Shown: positions 34,925-44,076 of the stretch, in pieces
Numbering within the stretch: position 1 is the first letter of the stretch
How the letters are laid out: each line of letters begins with the position of its first letter
Source: Anaerolineales bacterium
GTDB lineage: Bacteria > Chloroflexota > Anaerolineae > Anaerolineales > Villigracilaceae
Length of the DNA: 64,000 bases
Reading direction: 5' to 3'
Assembly (NCBI GenBank): GCA_030583885.1
Contig: CP129480.1
Coordinates: forward strand, 2,916,714-2,980,713
The notes under the pieces: generated by a model
The model's input: the letters and a program-made list of their open reading frames with translations, nothing else
Told to the model about the DNA's origin: nothing
Databases searched by the model: none
Position numbers and translations under genes: made by a program

Positions 34925-34930
34925 CTATAA
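34925..34930 (+). promoter_or_regulatory. Candidate -10 box for coiled-coil gene
   Basis: TATAAT 38 bases before the ATG at 34969, leaving room for a conventional leader with GGAGAG. No good -35. Confidence 0.4.
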
Positions 34931-34968
34931 TTTAATCATTCATTCCCCACATCATTTCGGAGAGCAAT

Positions 34969-36156
34969 ATGGAATTCGAACAAATCGTCAAGCAGCTCGA
35001 ATGGCTGGACAAACAACAGCGCGACAGCAGGGAAACGCTCGCCTCCTTGAGCGAACGTTTAACCTCTTTTGAAACTTCGGTCAATGCGGTCTCCACGCAG
35101 ATGAAATCGCTCAGCAAACAGGTCGCAGACATTACGCCTGCCGCCAAACGCATGGAACAGTTTGAATCCATGCTGACAAAACAGCGCAGTGACATCGCCA
35201 AGCTTATCGAGGAAAACGAGAAATCCCACGCCCGCAGCGAACGTGACCTTGCCAAACGATTGCAAACCGAGATAAACGACATCAACAAATCCTTTACGCA
35301 ATTCAAGACCACCGCCGACGTGCCGGAAATAAAAAGGCAGCTCAAAGAGCGGTCTGACGAAATGCAGCGCATGTTGACCAACATGGGCGAACTCAAGGCG
35401 CGCGTTGAAGAAACGACACAGTCAAACGAGGATGTCCTGCGTTCGCTGAAACTTTCGGAGGAGACGCGCAAAAACGATATCAAGCGGGTTACGGATATGC
35501 AGGCCGAACTCACCTCCCTGCGCAAACGGCTGGACGAAAACCGGGAAAAGTCAGCCGTCAACGCCGATGGCATCCGCAATATCGAAAATCGTCTCTCCGA
35601 ACTGCTCGCGTCTGAAATGGAACGCAAGCAAACACAGGCGGCCTTCCTCGAACAGCAGGCTGTCGCACAAATTGACCGTGACCATGCATGGAAGGAATGG
35701 AGGGAAAAATATGACGTCTTTCTAAGGGAGGCGGAAAGCCTCGACTTGCAGGTCCAAAAACTTGATGAAGCTCTGCGCGGCGCACGGAAAGCGCAGGATA
35801 CTTATATCGAACTCAATACAAAACTTGAGCGGCGCATCAATGAAGTGACCGAAATGCAAAGACTCGCCGAAGACCGCCTGCGTCAGGAATGGGTCACGTT
35901 CAAGGCGGATGACCAAAAACGCTGGACGGGATACAGCCTGTCCTCCGAGGAATCCTTCCGGGATATCCGTAAAGGTGTGCAAAAGACCGAAGAGCAGTCT
36001 GCCGCCCTTAACGAGGCAACCCAGGTACTGCAGGATCAATTGCACCAGACCACCGACACCACCGAAAAGCAATTGCAGGAACTGATGAACGTAGTGCATG
36101 AATGGATGACATCCTATCAACGCATTATGGGGCACGGAAAAAAAGCGAAGAAATAA
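34969..36156 (+). CDS. Long coiled-coil protein
   Basis: 395 aa, highly charged and helical from end to end with heptad patterns (LSERLTSFETSVNAVSTQMK, KRLDENREKSAVNADGIR). No signal, membrane segment or catalytic motif is visible, so it is a cytosolic filament- or scaffold-like protein similar in texture to SMC-type arms or RmuC-less coiled coils. It is followed 18 bases later by selB. Function unknown. Confidence 0.75.
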   Translation: MEFEQIVKQLEWLDKQQRDSRETLASLSERLTSFETSVNAVSTQMKSLSKQVADITPAAKRMEQFESMLTKQRSDIAKLIEENEKSHARSERDLAKRLQTEINDINKSFTQFKTTADVPEIKRQLKERSDEMQRMLTNMGELKARVEETTQSNEDVLRSLKLSEETRKNDIKRVTDMQAELTSLRKRLDENREKSAVNADGIRNIENRLSELLASEMERKQTQAAFLEQQAVAQIDRDHAWKEWREKYDVFLREAESLDLQVQKLDEALRGARKAQDTYIELNTKLERRINEVTEMQRLAEDRLRQEWVTFKADDQKRWTGYSLSSEESFRDIRKGVQKTEEQSAALNEATQVLQDQLHQTTDTTEKQLQELMNVVHEWMTSYQRIMGHGKKAKK

Positions 36157-36174
36157 GAAAAGAAGTTTTTATTC

Positions 36175-38070
36175 ATGAGAGTCATCGGCACAGCAGGTCA
36201 CGTGGACCACGGCAAGTCCACATTGATAGAGGCGCTCACCGGCACACATCCGGATCGCCTCAAGGAGGAGCAAGCCCGCGAGATGACCATTGAGCTCGGC
36301 TTTGGCTGGCTGACGCTTCCCAACGGCGAGGAGGTAGGCATTGTGGATGTGCCCGGTCACCGCGACTTCATTGAGAACATGCTCGCCGGCATCGGCAGCA
36401 TCGACGCCGCGCTGCTCGTCATCGCGGCGGATGAAGGCATCATGCCGCAGACAAAAGAGCATCTGGCCATCCTGGATTTATTGCAGATTCACGCCGGGTT
36501 GATCGTCGTGACAAAAACAGACCTCGCCTCCGACCCGGAGTGGCTTGATCTGCTGGAAACGGACATTCGTTCGGCTGTCAGCGAGACTGTGTTCAATGAT
36601 GTGCCCATCGTCAGAGTCTCCGCAAAAAACAAAACGGGACTCAAAGAATTAATTTCCTCCCTCGAAAAAGTCTTGCAGCAAAAGCCCGCACGGCAGGATC
36701 TCCACCGACCACGCCTGCCGATTGACCGCGTCTTCAGCATGAGCGGTTTCGGCACCGTCGTGACAGGCACACTCAGCGACGGGCACCTCGCCATTGGTGA
36801 AGAAGTGGAGATTCTGCCACAAGGGTTGAAGGGAAGGATCCGCGGGCTTCAAACCCATAAAAGAAAAGAGGAACGAGCCGTGCCGGGTTCGCGCACGGCG
36901 GTTAATATTTCAGGCGTGGATACGGAATCGATCCAACGCGGCGAAGTGGTGGCGCACCCGAATCAATACCAGCCTACGCGCAGGATGGACGCCCGCTTTC
37001 GTCTGCTGAAAGATGTAACCGCATCGATCAATCACGGCGATGAGGTGAAATTCTTTGCCGGTGCAAGCGAGACAATCGCCACCCTGCGCCTGCTCGGAAC
37101 GGAAGAACTCCATGCGGGCGAAGAGGGCTGGATCCAACTCGAATTGCGCGATCCGCTTGTGGCCGTACGAGGCGACCATTACATCCTGCGGCGGCCATCA
37201 CCCAGTGAAACACTTGGCGGAGGCACGGTCATTGACCATCAACCCAGGGGCAGGCACAAACGTTTCGACGTAACCGTCCTAAAGTCGTTGGCATCGCTTG
37301 CGCAAGGTTCCCCTGCGGAAGTTTTGTTTGAGGCCGCACAGTCGTTTCATATCGCGCCGTTGAAGGAGATCGTCTCAAAATCCCGTTTAGACGCAGCAGT
37401 GGCGGAAACAGCCTTGAAAGAATTGCTCGAAAGCGGGAAACTCATCGTTTTGGAGAACGGCGAACAGAATACCAAAAGCGACTCGCTTGCCATTGCCATC
37501 CCCCATTTGAATGAATTGCAGGAAAGGATTTTCCAGTTCGTGGAGGCGAATCACGCGCAATACCCCCTGCGCAGGGGAATTCCACGCGAGGAATTGAAAA
37601 GTAAATTAAAACTCACTGCGAAAATCTTCAACGCCGTCATCTCCCTGCTTGCCGCCCGTCAGACAATTCTCGATCTGCGCGGAGCGGTGTCAAAGCCCGG
37701 GCACGAGATCAAATTCAATGGACAGCAGCAGGCCATGGTCCGGGACTTGATGCGAAAATTCGAGAAAAGTCCCTACGCCACACCGAGCGTCAAGGAATGT
37801 CAGGCCGAGGCCGGCGAGGAAGTCGTAAACGCATTAATAGACATGGGAGAGCTGGTGACGGTCTCGCAGGATGTAATCTTCCGTACAAAAGATTATGACG
37901 AGATGGTGCAAAAAATTAAAACGAGTACACAACAAAAAGGGCGGATCACGCTTGCCGAAGTGCGCGATATGCTGGGTACAACGAGGAAGTATGTCCAGGC
38001 TTTGCTGGAGCATTTGGACGCCATCGGCATGACCATGCGCGAAGGGGATGCGAGAACCTTAAGAAAGTGA
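36175..38070 (+). CDS. selB: Selenocysteine-specific elongation factor SelB
   Basis: 631 aa. Delivers Sec-tRNA(Sec) to the ribosome at UGA codons marked by a SECIS hairpin. The GTPase domain has GTAGHVDHGKSTL (G1), DVPGHRDF (G3) and TKTD (G4); the typical EEQAREMTIELGF insertion distinguishes SelB from EF-Tu. Beta-barrel domains II-III follow (VFSMSGFGTVVTGTL), then the C-terminal winged-helix repeats (about 380-631; ending TLAEVRDMLGTTRKYVQALL and REGDARTLRK) that bind mRNA. No selA, selD or selC gene is in the window. A kinase gene starts 4 bases on. Confidence 0.95.
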   Translation: MRVIGTAGHVDHGKSTLIEALTGTHPDRLKEEQAREMTIELGFGWLTLPNGEEVGIVDVPGHRDFIENMLAGIGSIDAALLVIAADEGIMPQTKEHLAILDLLQIHAGLIVVTKTDLASDPEWLDLLETDIRSAVSETVFNDVPIVRVSAKNKTGLKELISSLEKVLQQKPARQDLHRPRLPIDRVFSMSGFGTVVTGTLSDGHLAIGEEVEILPQGLKGRIRGLQTHKRKEERAVPGSRTAVNISGVDTESIQRGEVVAHPNQYQPTRRMDARFRLLKDVTASINHGDEVKFFAGASETIATLRLLGTEELHAGEEGWIQLELRDPLVAVRGDHYILRRPSPSETLGGGTVIDHQPRGRHKRFDVTVLKSLASLAQGSPAEVLFEAAQSFHIAPLKEIVSKSRLDAAVAETALKELLESGKLIVLENGEQNTKSDSLAIAIPHLNELQERIFQFVEANHAQYPLRRGIPREELKSKLKLTAKIFNAVISLLAARQTILDLRGAVSKPGHEIKFNGQQQAMVRDLMRKFEKSPYATPSVKECQAEAGEEVVNALIDMGELVTVSQDVIFRTKDYDEMVQKIKTSTQQKGRITLAEVRDMLGTTRKYVQALLEHLDAIGMTMREGDARTLRK

Positions 38071-38074
38071 GCGC

Positions 38075-40119
38075 ATGATGAGGGCACTTATCAAAAAACT
38101 GTTTGCCCCGCCAGACTTCGGGGAAGAGGAGGACGGGTACCGGGCATACTTGCTTCATGTAATCTTGTGGGGATTGATCGTTGCGCCCATTCCATACGTA
38201 TCTTTTGCAATAATCTTTACGCCGCAGAACGCACCGCGGGCCCTGGTGCAGGGCGGGACCAGTGAAATCATCAATATCTTCCTGCTGGTCTTGCTGCACC
38301 GCGGATACGTGCGCGCTGCCAGCATCGCGCAGATAAGTGCCTTCTGGCTTTTCCTCACAATCTCAGCTTTTACAGGTACCGGAATACAGGGCGAAGCGTA
38401 CCTGCTGGGATACCCACTCGTGATTGTAATTGCCGGGATTTTACTCGGCGGACGCATGGCATTGGGTGTGACCATTGCTTCGCTTCTGGCCGGGTTGGTC
38501 ATGGTATTTACGGAGAATTACGGGGGCATTAATTCAAACCTGGACCGTCCCTTGTTTTTTACGTGGATTGTCAGCCTGGTCGTTTTTCCAATGGGGGCAC
38601 TGTTGCAATACCTGTCTTCACGCACAGTGCGCAGGGCACTTGGGCGGGCACACTTCAGCGAGGGAAGATATAAGTTGATCTCCAGGGTAAGTTCGGATTA
38701 CACCTTTGAAAGCAGGGTGGACGAACATGGAAATGGAAGTCTTGTCTGGGTGGCGGGTGCATTTGAAAAAATGACCGGCTATACCCAGGATGAATATATT
38801 GCAACCGGCGGATGGCTTGGGCATGTCCACCCTGATGATCTGGCAAAGGACGCCGAAGACATGCGCAAACTGATGGACAACCAGGATGTGATCAACTCGG
38901 AGATCCGAACTTTTACAAAAAGCGGCGAAATCCGTTGGGAGCGTATTTTTGCCCACCCGGTTTGGAGCGAGGAGGAAAATCGACTCATCGGTATTGTGGG
39001 TGCTGTGCAGGATGTGACCGTGCAAAAGGAAGCCGAGGAGCGGCTCAAGGAAACCCTTCTCCAGCAAACTGCCATTCTCAACAACATCCCGGACATGGCA
39101 TGGCTTAAGGATTTGGACAGCCGCTATATCGCCGTCAACGAGCAGTTCGCAATAACAAGCGGACTGAAAGCCGAGGAGATTATCGGCAAAACAGATTACG
39201 ATATTTGGGAAAGGGAATTTGCAGACAACTACCGCAGAGACGATCTCGAGGTGATCCAAAGCGGCAGGCGCAGGAGGATTGAAGAGAATCAACGCGACAG
39301 TACCGGTCGGGAGTATTGGGTGGAAACCATCAAAACACCGATGCGCAATGCGCAGGGGGAAATCATCGGCACCACCGGGCTTGCCCGCGAGATCACCGAA
39401 CGAAAAAGGGCCGAGATGGAACGTGAAAGGTTAATCACCGAGCTGGAAACAAAGAATGCGGAGCTCGAGAGATTTACCTATACCGTCTCGCATGATCTCA
39501 AATCTCCCCTGGTGACCATCACGGGGTTTCTCAGTTATCTTGAAAAAGATGCGCGGACGGGGAACTTCGACAAATTCAAGCTTGATCTTGAGCGCATTCA
39601 GCAGGCCGTGGAGAAAATGCAAAACCTGCTCAAGGATCTCTTGGAGTTATCCCGCATTGGCAGGTTGATGAATGAGCCCCTTGAAACGAGTTTCAGCAGC
39701 ATAGTAAAAGAAGCGCTCGCGTTGACGGAGGGTCAGGTCAAAGCCAGGGGTGTGAGAATCGAATTCGTGAATGAAGGTCATACAATATACGGTGACCGCA
39801 TCCGCATGGTGGAGGTGATACAAAACCTGGTGGACAACGCGGTGAAGTTCATGGGCGGCCAGCCGCACCCGTACATCCGCATCGGGACGGTCAGCGATGA
39901 ACAGAATGTCCCCGTTTTTTTGTGCAGGACAACGGCATCGGCATTGACCCACAGTTTCACAAACGCATATTTGGCTTGTTCAACAAACTGGATTCAAACA
40001 CACAGGGTTCGGGGGTGGGCCTGTCCATTGTAAAACGCGTCATCGAAGTGCATGGTGGAACCATCTGGGTGGAGTCGCAGCCGGGCAAAGGCGCCACATT
40101 TTATTTCAAATTTTCATAA
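38075..40119 (+). pseudogene. Membrane multi-PAS sensor histidine kinase, frameshifted
   Basis: Two adjacent frames make one kinase: 38075 to about 39915, then 39922-40119 in another frame. Five or six N-terminal helices (about 1-185), three PAS segments (WVAGAFEKMTGYTQDEYI; DSRYIAVNEQFAITSG), HisKA with YTVSHDLKSPLVTITGFL, then DNAVKFMG; the ATPase core DNGIGID and GSGVGLSIVKRVIEVHGG lie only in the second frame. The break is at GTTTTTTTGTG near 39916-39924: one more T in the seven-T run restores VPVFFVQDNG. A homopolymer error in the assembly is the simplest explanation; true inactivation is possible. No own regulator gene is adjacent. Confidence 0.85.
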
Positions 40120-40152
40120 CCAGCCTGCAGAACGAATTCAAAGGAGTTGCCC

Positions 40153-40824
40153 ATGTGCGGACGTTTTACCCTGACAGTAAATCCTGCCGAGTTACAGGGG
40201 ACATTTGCTGCATTTCAATTCCCATCTCCATTCGCGCCGCGTTTCAACATCGCCCCGTCCCAGCCCGTACTTGCCATCCCGAACGATGCGAAGAACACCG
40301 CCGATTTCTTTGCATGGGGGCTAATCCCCTCCTGGTCCAAGGATGCGGCCATTGCCAATAAACTCATCAACGCACGCGGCGAAACGATTGCGGAGAAACC
40401 ATCCTTCCGCGGAAGTTTCAAATACAAACGCTGTCTCATCCCCGCAGACGGCTTCTATGAATGGAAGACAGGCCGCGGGGGAAAAACAAAAACTCCGTAT
40501 TTCATTCACATGCAGGACCGCCATCCCTTTGCGTTTGCCGGCTTGTGGGACGAATGGCATTCGCCGGAGGGCGGCATGCTGCGCACCTGCACCATCATCA
40601 CCACCGGGCCAAATGAGTTAATGACGGCACTGCACAACCGCATGCCCGTCATACTGGATCAAAAGAATTATGATCAATGGCTGGATCCTGCGCCCCAGAC
40701 TCCCGAAAACCTGCTCCCGCTCATCAAGCCATTCCCGGCTGATCACATGTCCGCCCATCCCGTCTCGACCCTGGTCAACAAACCCGGCAACGACCGCCCG
40801 GAATGCATTCTGCCCGCCCGATGA
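40153..40824 (+). CDS. SRAP/HMCES-type abasic-site protein (YedK family)
   Basis: 223 aa. Binds abasic sites in single-stranded DNA through a thiazolidine bond to the N-terminal cysteine. The ATG at 40153 is chosen over the TTG at 40147 because the protein must begin Met-Cys-Gly-Arg, exposing Cys2 after Met removal. Other family marks: NIAPSQPVLAI, WGLIPSW, NARGETIAEKPSFR (active Glu/Asn), CLIPADGFYEW, and THNRMP-like TALHNRMPVIL with the catalytic His. AAGGAG is well placed. The stop overlaps the MFS start region. Confidence 0.93.
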   Translation: MCGRFTLTVNPAELQGTFAAFQFPSPFAPRFNIAPSQPVLAIPNDAKNTADFFAWGLIPSWSKDAAIANKLINARGETIAEKPSFRGSFKYKRCLIPADGFYEWKTGRGGKTKTPYFIHMQDRHPFAFAGLWDEWHSPEGGMLRTCTIITTGPNELMTALHNRMPVILDQKNYDQWLDPAPQTPENLLPLIKPFPADHMSAHPVSTLVNKPGNDRPECILPAR

Positions 40825-40825
40825 A

Positions 40826-42085
40826 ATGACATCACTCAAAAACTGGCTGACGATTCGATTTCCCGCGCTCGCATCGCGTGACTATGTTATCTTTCTCATC
40901 GGACAATTCCTGTCCGTCATCGGCACGTGGATGCAAGCCACGGCCCTGCCCTACCTGGCATATCGCATTTCAGGGCGTCCGCTGGATCTGGGGATCATCG
41001 GCTTCTCAAGCACCCTGCCCACCCTGTTGTTTGCACTGCCGGCCGGCGTGCTCGTGGAACGTTGGGACAAACGAAAGACCGTCATCCTGTTCCAGGCCAT
41101 CATGTCGATCCAGGCATTTGGGCTGGCCTATCTGGCGTTTACAGATCAGATTCAAATCTGGCATATCATCACCCTGGCATTCTTTTATGGGTCCGCCGTC
41201 GCCGTGGAGGTGACTGCACGCCAAGCCATGCTGATCGAGTTATCCGGGCGGGAGGCGCTGCCCAGCGCAATTGCCCTGCAAACGACTGTATTTAATTTGG
41301 GACGAGTCCTCGGTCCATTGGCAGCCGCGTGGCTGATCACATCCACGGGAAGTGAGGGGAGCGTCTTCCTTACGAACGGGGTCAGTTTCATCTTCGTCGT
41401 CGGCGGCCTGCTCTTTGCACGTACCAGGTTCAAGGTCGGGAATGAAACGAATAAACAGCAGGACATGCGAATCGAATTCAAGGAAGGGATTACCTTTATC
41501 CGCGGGAACGCAGTTGTATTGTCCGCAATTCTCATGTCTGCATTGCTTGGATTTTTCGGTTTCCCGCTGCTTCAACAAATCCCGGCCATCGCACGCGACG
41601 TCCTGAGAACCGCAGTGGACACGGAGGCAATCGTCGCTTCGCGCACCAGCAGCATGTATACCGTACAGGGGGTCGGCGCATTGATCGCTGCACTCCTGAT
41701 GGCGTATCTCAGTTCCTCGAATAAAAACAAAATGCTGTTGTGGGGACAGGCCTCCTTTCTTTTCCCGGTGATCGCGCTTGGGATGATCGCCAACCTGCAG
41801 ATTGCCCTGATATTATTGGCATTCATCGGATGGGGCACGGTAACACAATTGATCAGTATGAATATCATGATCCAGATGCGTGTGCCAAACGAATTGCGTG
41901 GGCGGGTGTTTAGCATGTATTTCTGGGGTTTGCAGGGGGTGGCGCCTTTCGGGAGCATTGTGGTCGGCTGGATCGCCCAGACCTGGGACGTACAAACCGC
42001 AATTTTGGCGGGGGGAACGGTCTGTCTGGCGGGCGTGGTCTTTGTGCGCCTGTTTTTCCTGCGCACAGGACAGTCTGCGGCTTAA
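40826..42085 (+). CDS. Major facilitator superfamily exporter (EntS/MFS_3-like)
   Basis: 419 aa, 12 predicted helices. Start at 40826 sits 1 base past the SRAP stop; the longer frame to 40670 is antisense-like coding of the SRAP gene. Marks of the enterobactin-exporter-like branch: SRDYVIFLIGQFLSVIGTWM, LPAGVLVERWDKRKTVILFQ (motif A loop), NLGRVLGPLAAAWLI, and MRVPNELRGRVFSMYF. Likely a drug or metabolite efflux pump; substrate unknown. Confidence 0.88.
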   Translation: MTSLKNWLTIRFPALASRDYVIFLIGQFLSVIGTWMQATALPYLAYRISGRPLDLGIIGFSSTLPTLLFALPAGVLVERWDKRKTVILFQAIMSIQAFGLAYLAFTDQIQIWHIITLAFFYGSAVAVEVTARQAMLIELSGREALPSAIALQTTVFNLGRVLGPLAAAWLITSTGSEGSVFLTNGVSFIFVVGGLLFARTRFKVGNETNKQQDMRIEFKEGITFIRGNAVVLSAILMSALLGFFGFPLLQQIPAIARDVLRTAVDTEAIVASRTSSMYTVQGVGALIAALLMAYLSSSNKNKMLLWGQASFLFPVIALGMIANLQIALILLAFIGWGTVTQLISMNIMIQMRVPNELRGRVFSMYFWGLQGVAPFGSIVVGWIAQTWDVQTAILAGGTVCLAGVVFVRLFFLRTGQSAA

Positions 42086-42112
42086 CGCAGTATAAGTGTT
42101 TCTTGCCCCTGC

Positions 42113-42142
42113 TTGACGCTGATTTTTTGCCCATGTTATGAT
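42113..42142 (+). promoter_or_regulatory. Sigma70-type promoter, leaderless
   Basis: TTGACG (42113-42118), 18-base spacer, TATGAT (42137-42142). The ATG at 42150 lies 7 bases after the -10, where transcription normally starts, so the mRNA should be leaderless. This decides against the upstream ATG at 42138. Confidence 0.7.
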
Positions 42143-42149
42143 GACCGGC

Positions 42150-43364
42150 ATGCAAACCAATTTTAAAGAAGATGCTCCAGAACCTGCCGGAAATGGCAAG
42201 AAAAGGGAGCAGGAAAAAGACGGCAGCGCGCCGTTAAAAGAACACGGTATTCTAACACGCTGGATGAACAATCTCGTGGGCATGGGGCTGGGTGAACCCC
42301 TTTTGAAGATCGGGACGAATGTATTCACCATGATCGCGATCGCGCTGGTCATCGTGCTTGCACAGGCGTTTTTCGATCAGACCCAAAGTCCGCTGTCCAC
42401 AAACACGGCACAGGCTTCAGATCCCGCCGTGAACGAAGATGTGGAGATCGGCTCCGTCCCCGCAATGGATATCCCCATCACAGACGGCATTTCGCGCTCG
42501 GCGCAAATTCATACGAATATCCCATCCCGTCCACGCCAGGAGGTTACCTTATATATCGTGCAGGAAGGCGATACTGTCTTTGGCATTGCGGATAAATTCG
42601 GGCTGGAACCGCAAACGATTTTGTGGGGAAACTATTCCATACTGCTGGACGACCCGCACTCCCTGAAACCCGGCCAGGAATTGAACATCCTGCCTGTGAA
42701 TGGTGTCTATTGGGAATGGCTCGGCGGGCTTACCTTTGGAAGCTGGGCTGAGTTTTACGGTGTGACTGCGGCGGATATTATCGAATTCCCCGGCAACAAT
42801 ATTGACGCGGAAACGGTTGGTGACTACAACAACGCAAATATCGAAACGGGCACCTGGCTGATCATCCCCGGCGGGAAAAGGGAGTTCGTCAGTTGGAGTG
42901 CGCCGCTTGGTGTGACACGTGAAAATCCCGCTTCTGCGCGTGTGCTTGGCGCCGGTGCGTGCGACCCGGTCAGCGGCGGCGCAATTGGATACGGCGCCTA
43001 TGTGTATCCCACCAACAAACATTATCTTTCCGGGTTCGATTATTCCCCTAAAGCCAACCATTTCGGCATTGACCTGGCCGGCAATACCGGCGAAGCCGTG
43101 TATGCCGCGGACGCGGGCGTGGTCGTGTACGCAGGCTGGAACGATTACGGCTACGGCAACATGATCATGATAGACCACGGCAATGGGTTCCAATCCTTGT
43201 ATGCCCATCTGAGCGCATTCAACGTCGGGTGCGGACAAAGTGTCGGTCAGGGCGAGGTCATTGGCGCGGTCGGCTCCACCGGGCGTTCCTCCGGCGCGCA
43301 CCTGCATTTTGAGTTGATGGCAGGCTCAAAGGTGAATCCATGGGACTATTTACCGCCGCCTTAA
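42150..43364 (+). CDS. LysM and M23 peptidase envelope protein
   Basis: 404 aa from 42150. A cytosolic Lys/Glu-rich start, one membrane anchor (about 65-83; MIAIALVIVLAQAFF), a LysM domain (YIVQEGDTVFGIADKFGL) plus a second weaker one, then an M23 peptidase domain with complete zinc ligands: HFGIDLAG, YAHLSAF and AHLHFEL. It cuts peptide cross-links of peptidoglycan outside the membrane, LysM holding it to glycan strands. Directly followed by tRNA-Val. Confidence 0.92.
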   Translation: MQTNFKEDAPEPAGNGKKREQEKDGSAPLKEHGILTRWMNNLVGMGLGEPLLKIGTNVFTMIAIALVIVLAQAFFDQTQSPLSTNTAQASDPAVNEDVEIGSVPAMDIPITDGISRSAQIHTNIPSRPRQEVTLYIVQEGDTVFGIADKFGLEPQTILWGNYSILLDDPHSLKPGQELNILPVNGVYWEWLGGLTFGSWAEFYGVTAADIIEFPGNNIDAETVGDYNNANIETGTWLIIPGGKREFVSWSAPLGVTRENPASARVLGAGACDPVSGGAIGYGAYVYPTNKHYLSGFDYSPKANHFGIDLAGNTGEAVYAADAGVVVYAGWNDYGYGNMIMIDHGNGFQSLYAHLSAFNVGCGQSVGQGEVIGAVGSTGRSSGAHLHFELMAGSKVNPWDYLPPP

Positions 43365-43367
43365 TCC

Positions 43368-43396
43368 TTGCAAAAGCGGGATGGCTATACTATAAT
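43368..43396 (+). promoter_or_regulatory. tRNA-Val promoter
   Basis: TTGCAA (43368-43373), 17-base spacer, TATAAT (43391-43396), 14 bases before the tRNA 5' end. It overlaps the region just past the peptidase stop codon. Confidence 0.8.
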
Positions 43397-43410
43397 CCCG
43401 TTCGCGTATC

Positions 43411-43484
43411 GGGCGCATGGCTCAGTTGGTTAGAGCGCTACTATCACACAGTAGAGGTCCGGGGTTCGAGTCCCTGTGCGCCCA
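43411..43484 (+). tRNA. tRNA-Val (CAC)
   Basis: Full cloverleaf: acceptor GGGCGCA with TGCGCCC, D-stem GCTC/GAGC, anticodon stem CTACT/AGTAG around ATCACAC (anticodon CAC), T-arm CGGGG-TTCGAGT-CCCTG, discriminator A. CCA is not fully encoded. The 3' part is the integration site of the neighbouring element; the gene stays intact because the element brings or keeps an identical end. Confidence 0.95.
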
Positions 43485-43485
43485 C
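43472..43485 (+). repeat. attL core (14-bp direct repeat)
   Basis: CCCTGTGCGCCCAC, spanning the T-stem 3' strand to the base after the discriminator of tRNA-Val. It is repeated exactly at 52054-52067; the flanking bases differ on both sides at both places. Confidence 0.85.
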
Positions 43486-43495
43486 CTTTTCTTTC

Positions 43496-43542
43496 GGCGG
43501 ATTGACCATTATTCTATTGAAATCGAAATGGAGTAATCCGCC
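43496..43542 (+). promoter_or_regulatory. Hairpin next to the HTH start codon and attL
   Basis: GGCGGATT (43496-43503) pairs with AATCCGCC (43535-43542), whose last base touches the ATG at 43543; the GGAG ribosome site (43530-43533) lies in the loop edge. Folding could limit HTH translation. In the circular form the recombinase reading frame would end inside this hairpin (TAA 43534-43536). Confidence 0.5.
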
Positions 43543-43779
43543 ATGAATTTTCTATCATCAAACAAACCAATGCCCGATATCAATGAGTTCTATTCAACTG
43601 AACAAGCCGCCAATGTCCTGGGATTCACCGTGGCTTCAGTCCGTCAATTAGTCTATAAAAAGAAAATTGAAAGTAGACGATTTGGGCGATCATTGCTTAT
43701 CCCGAAAAAATCCATAAAAGAATATCTTGAAAAAACAAGGGGCATGAGCAAAAACGATCCCAGGCGAAGGATAAAATAA
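43543..43779 (+). CDS. Excisionase-like MerR-type HTH protein
   Basis: 78 aa. A winged HTH of the excisionase/MerR group: FYSTEQAANVLGFTVASVRQ is the first helix pair, KKKIESRRFGRSLLIPKKSI the wing, and EYLEKTRG the tail. Small proteins of this type bind att DNA as recombination directionality factors or act as regulators. Its place 58 bases inside attL, and the predicted coupling to the recombinase gene in the circular form, favour a role in excision control. A terminator hairpin overlaps its 3' end. Confidence 0.75.
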   Translation: MNFLSSNKPMPDINEFYSTEQAANVLGFTVASVRQLVYKKKIESRRFGRSLLIPKKSIKEYLEKTRGMSKNDPRRRIK

Positions 43780-43811
43780 AAAAGCGTTTGCTACTTGACA
43801 GACGCTTTTTT
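43778..43811 (+). terminator. Rho-independent terminator after HTH gene
   Basis: AAAAAAGCGT (43778-43787) with ACGCTTTTTT (43802-43811), 14-base loop, then TT. The loop and 3' arm also contain the -35 region of the next promoter, so the two signals are interlocked. Confidence 0.75.
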
Positions 43812-43823
43812 TACCTATATACT
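43795..43823 (+). promoter_or_regulatory. Near-consensus promoter of the element's small-gene operon
   Basis: TTGACA (43795-43800), exactly 17 bases, TATACT (43818-43823). The best promoter in the window. It directs transcription into the 250-base leader before 44077. Confidence 0.85.
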
Positions 43824-43846
43824 GATATTGTCGTAATATCAGTATA
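43818..43846. promoter_or_regulatory. Palindromic operator overlapping the -10 box
   Basis: Perfect 12-bp arms: TATACTGATATT (43818-43829) and AATATCAGTATA (43835-43846) around GTCGT. The left arm includes the -10 hexamer, so a dimeric repressor bound here would block RNA polymerase. Confidence 0.75.
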
Positions 43847-43869
43847 GCCCTGCAACGGGCTAATTTTTT
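43845..43869 (+). terminator. Small attenuator-like hairpin in the leader
   Basis: A 6-bp stem (43845-43850 with 43857-43862) with a 6-base loop followed by TTTTTT (43864-43869), about 20 bases after the predicted transcription start. Confidence 0.5.
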
Positions 43870-43877
43870 AGATTTTA

Positions 43878-43898
43878 CTGATAACGTCATATTATCAG
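43878..43898. promoter_or_regulatory. Second operator-like palindrome
   Basis: CTGATAA (43878-43884) and TTATCAG (43892-43898) around CGTCATA. It shares the CTGATA half-site with the operator at 43818-43846, suggesting two binding sites for one regulator. A TTGACA follows at 43903 without a clear -10. Confidence 0.55.
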
Positions 43899-43972
43899 AA
43901 CCTTGACAATTCAATAACCGTCCACGAGTACCCGTGTGATGAGCATGGCGAAACCCGGCGCGGAATCAATGC

Positions 43973-44035
43973 CCCCTCCCTTTTCAGGGAGGGGCTTCGC
44001 AAGGCGCCTTGACCGGTTGCGTCATACAACCGGTC
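43973..44035 (+). promoter_or_regulatory. Structured leader with two perfect hairpins
   Basis: CCCCTCCC (43973-43980) pairs with GGGAGGGG (43987-43994); GACCGGTTG (44011-44019) pairs with CAACCGGTC (44027-44035), loop CGTCATA, the same 7 bases as the centre of the second operator. They lie in the 5' leader of the 44077 operon. No known riboswitch is recognised. Confidence 0.5.
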
Positions 44036-44076
44036 CGGCAGCCGAAATTCTATCACACAGGAAAGAGGTACAAAAA

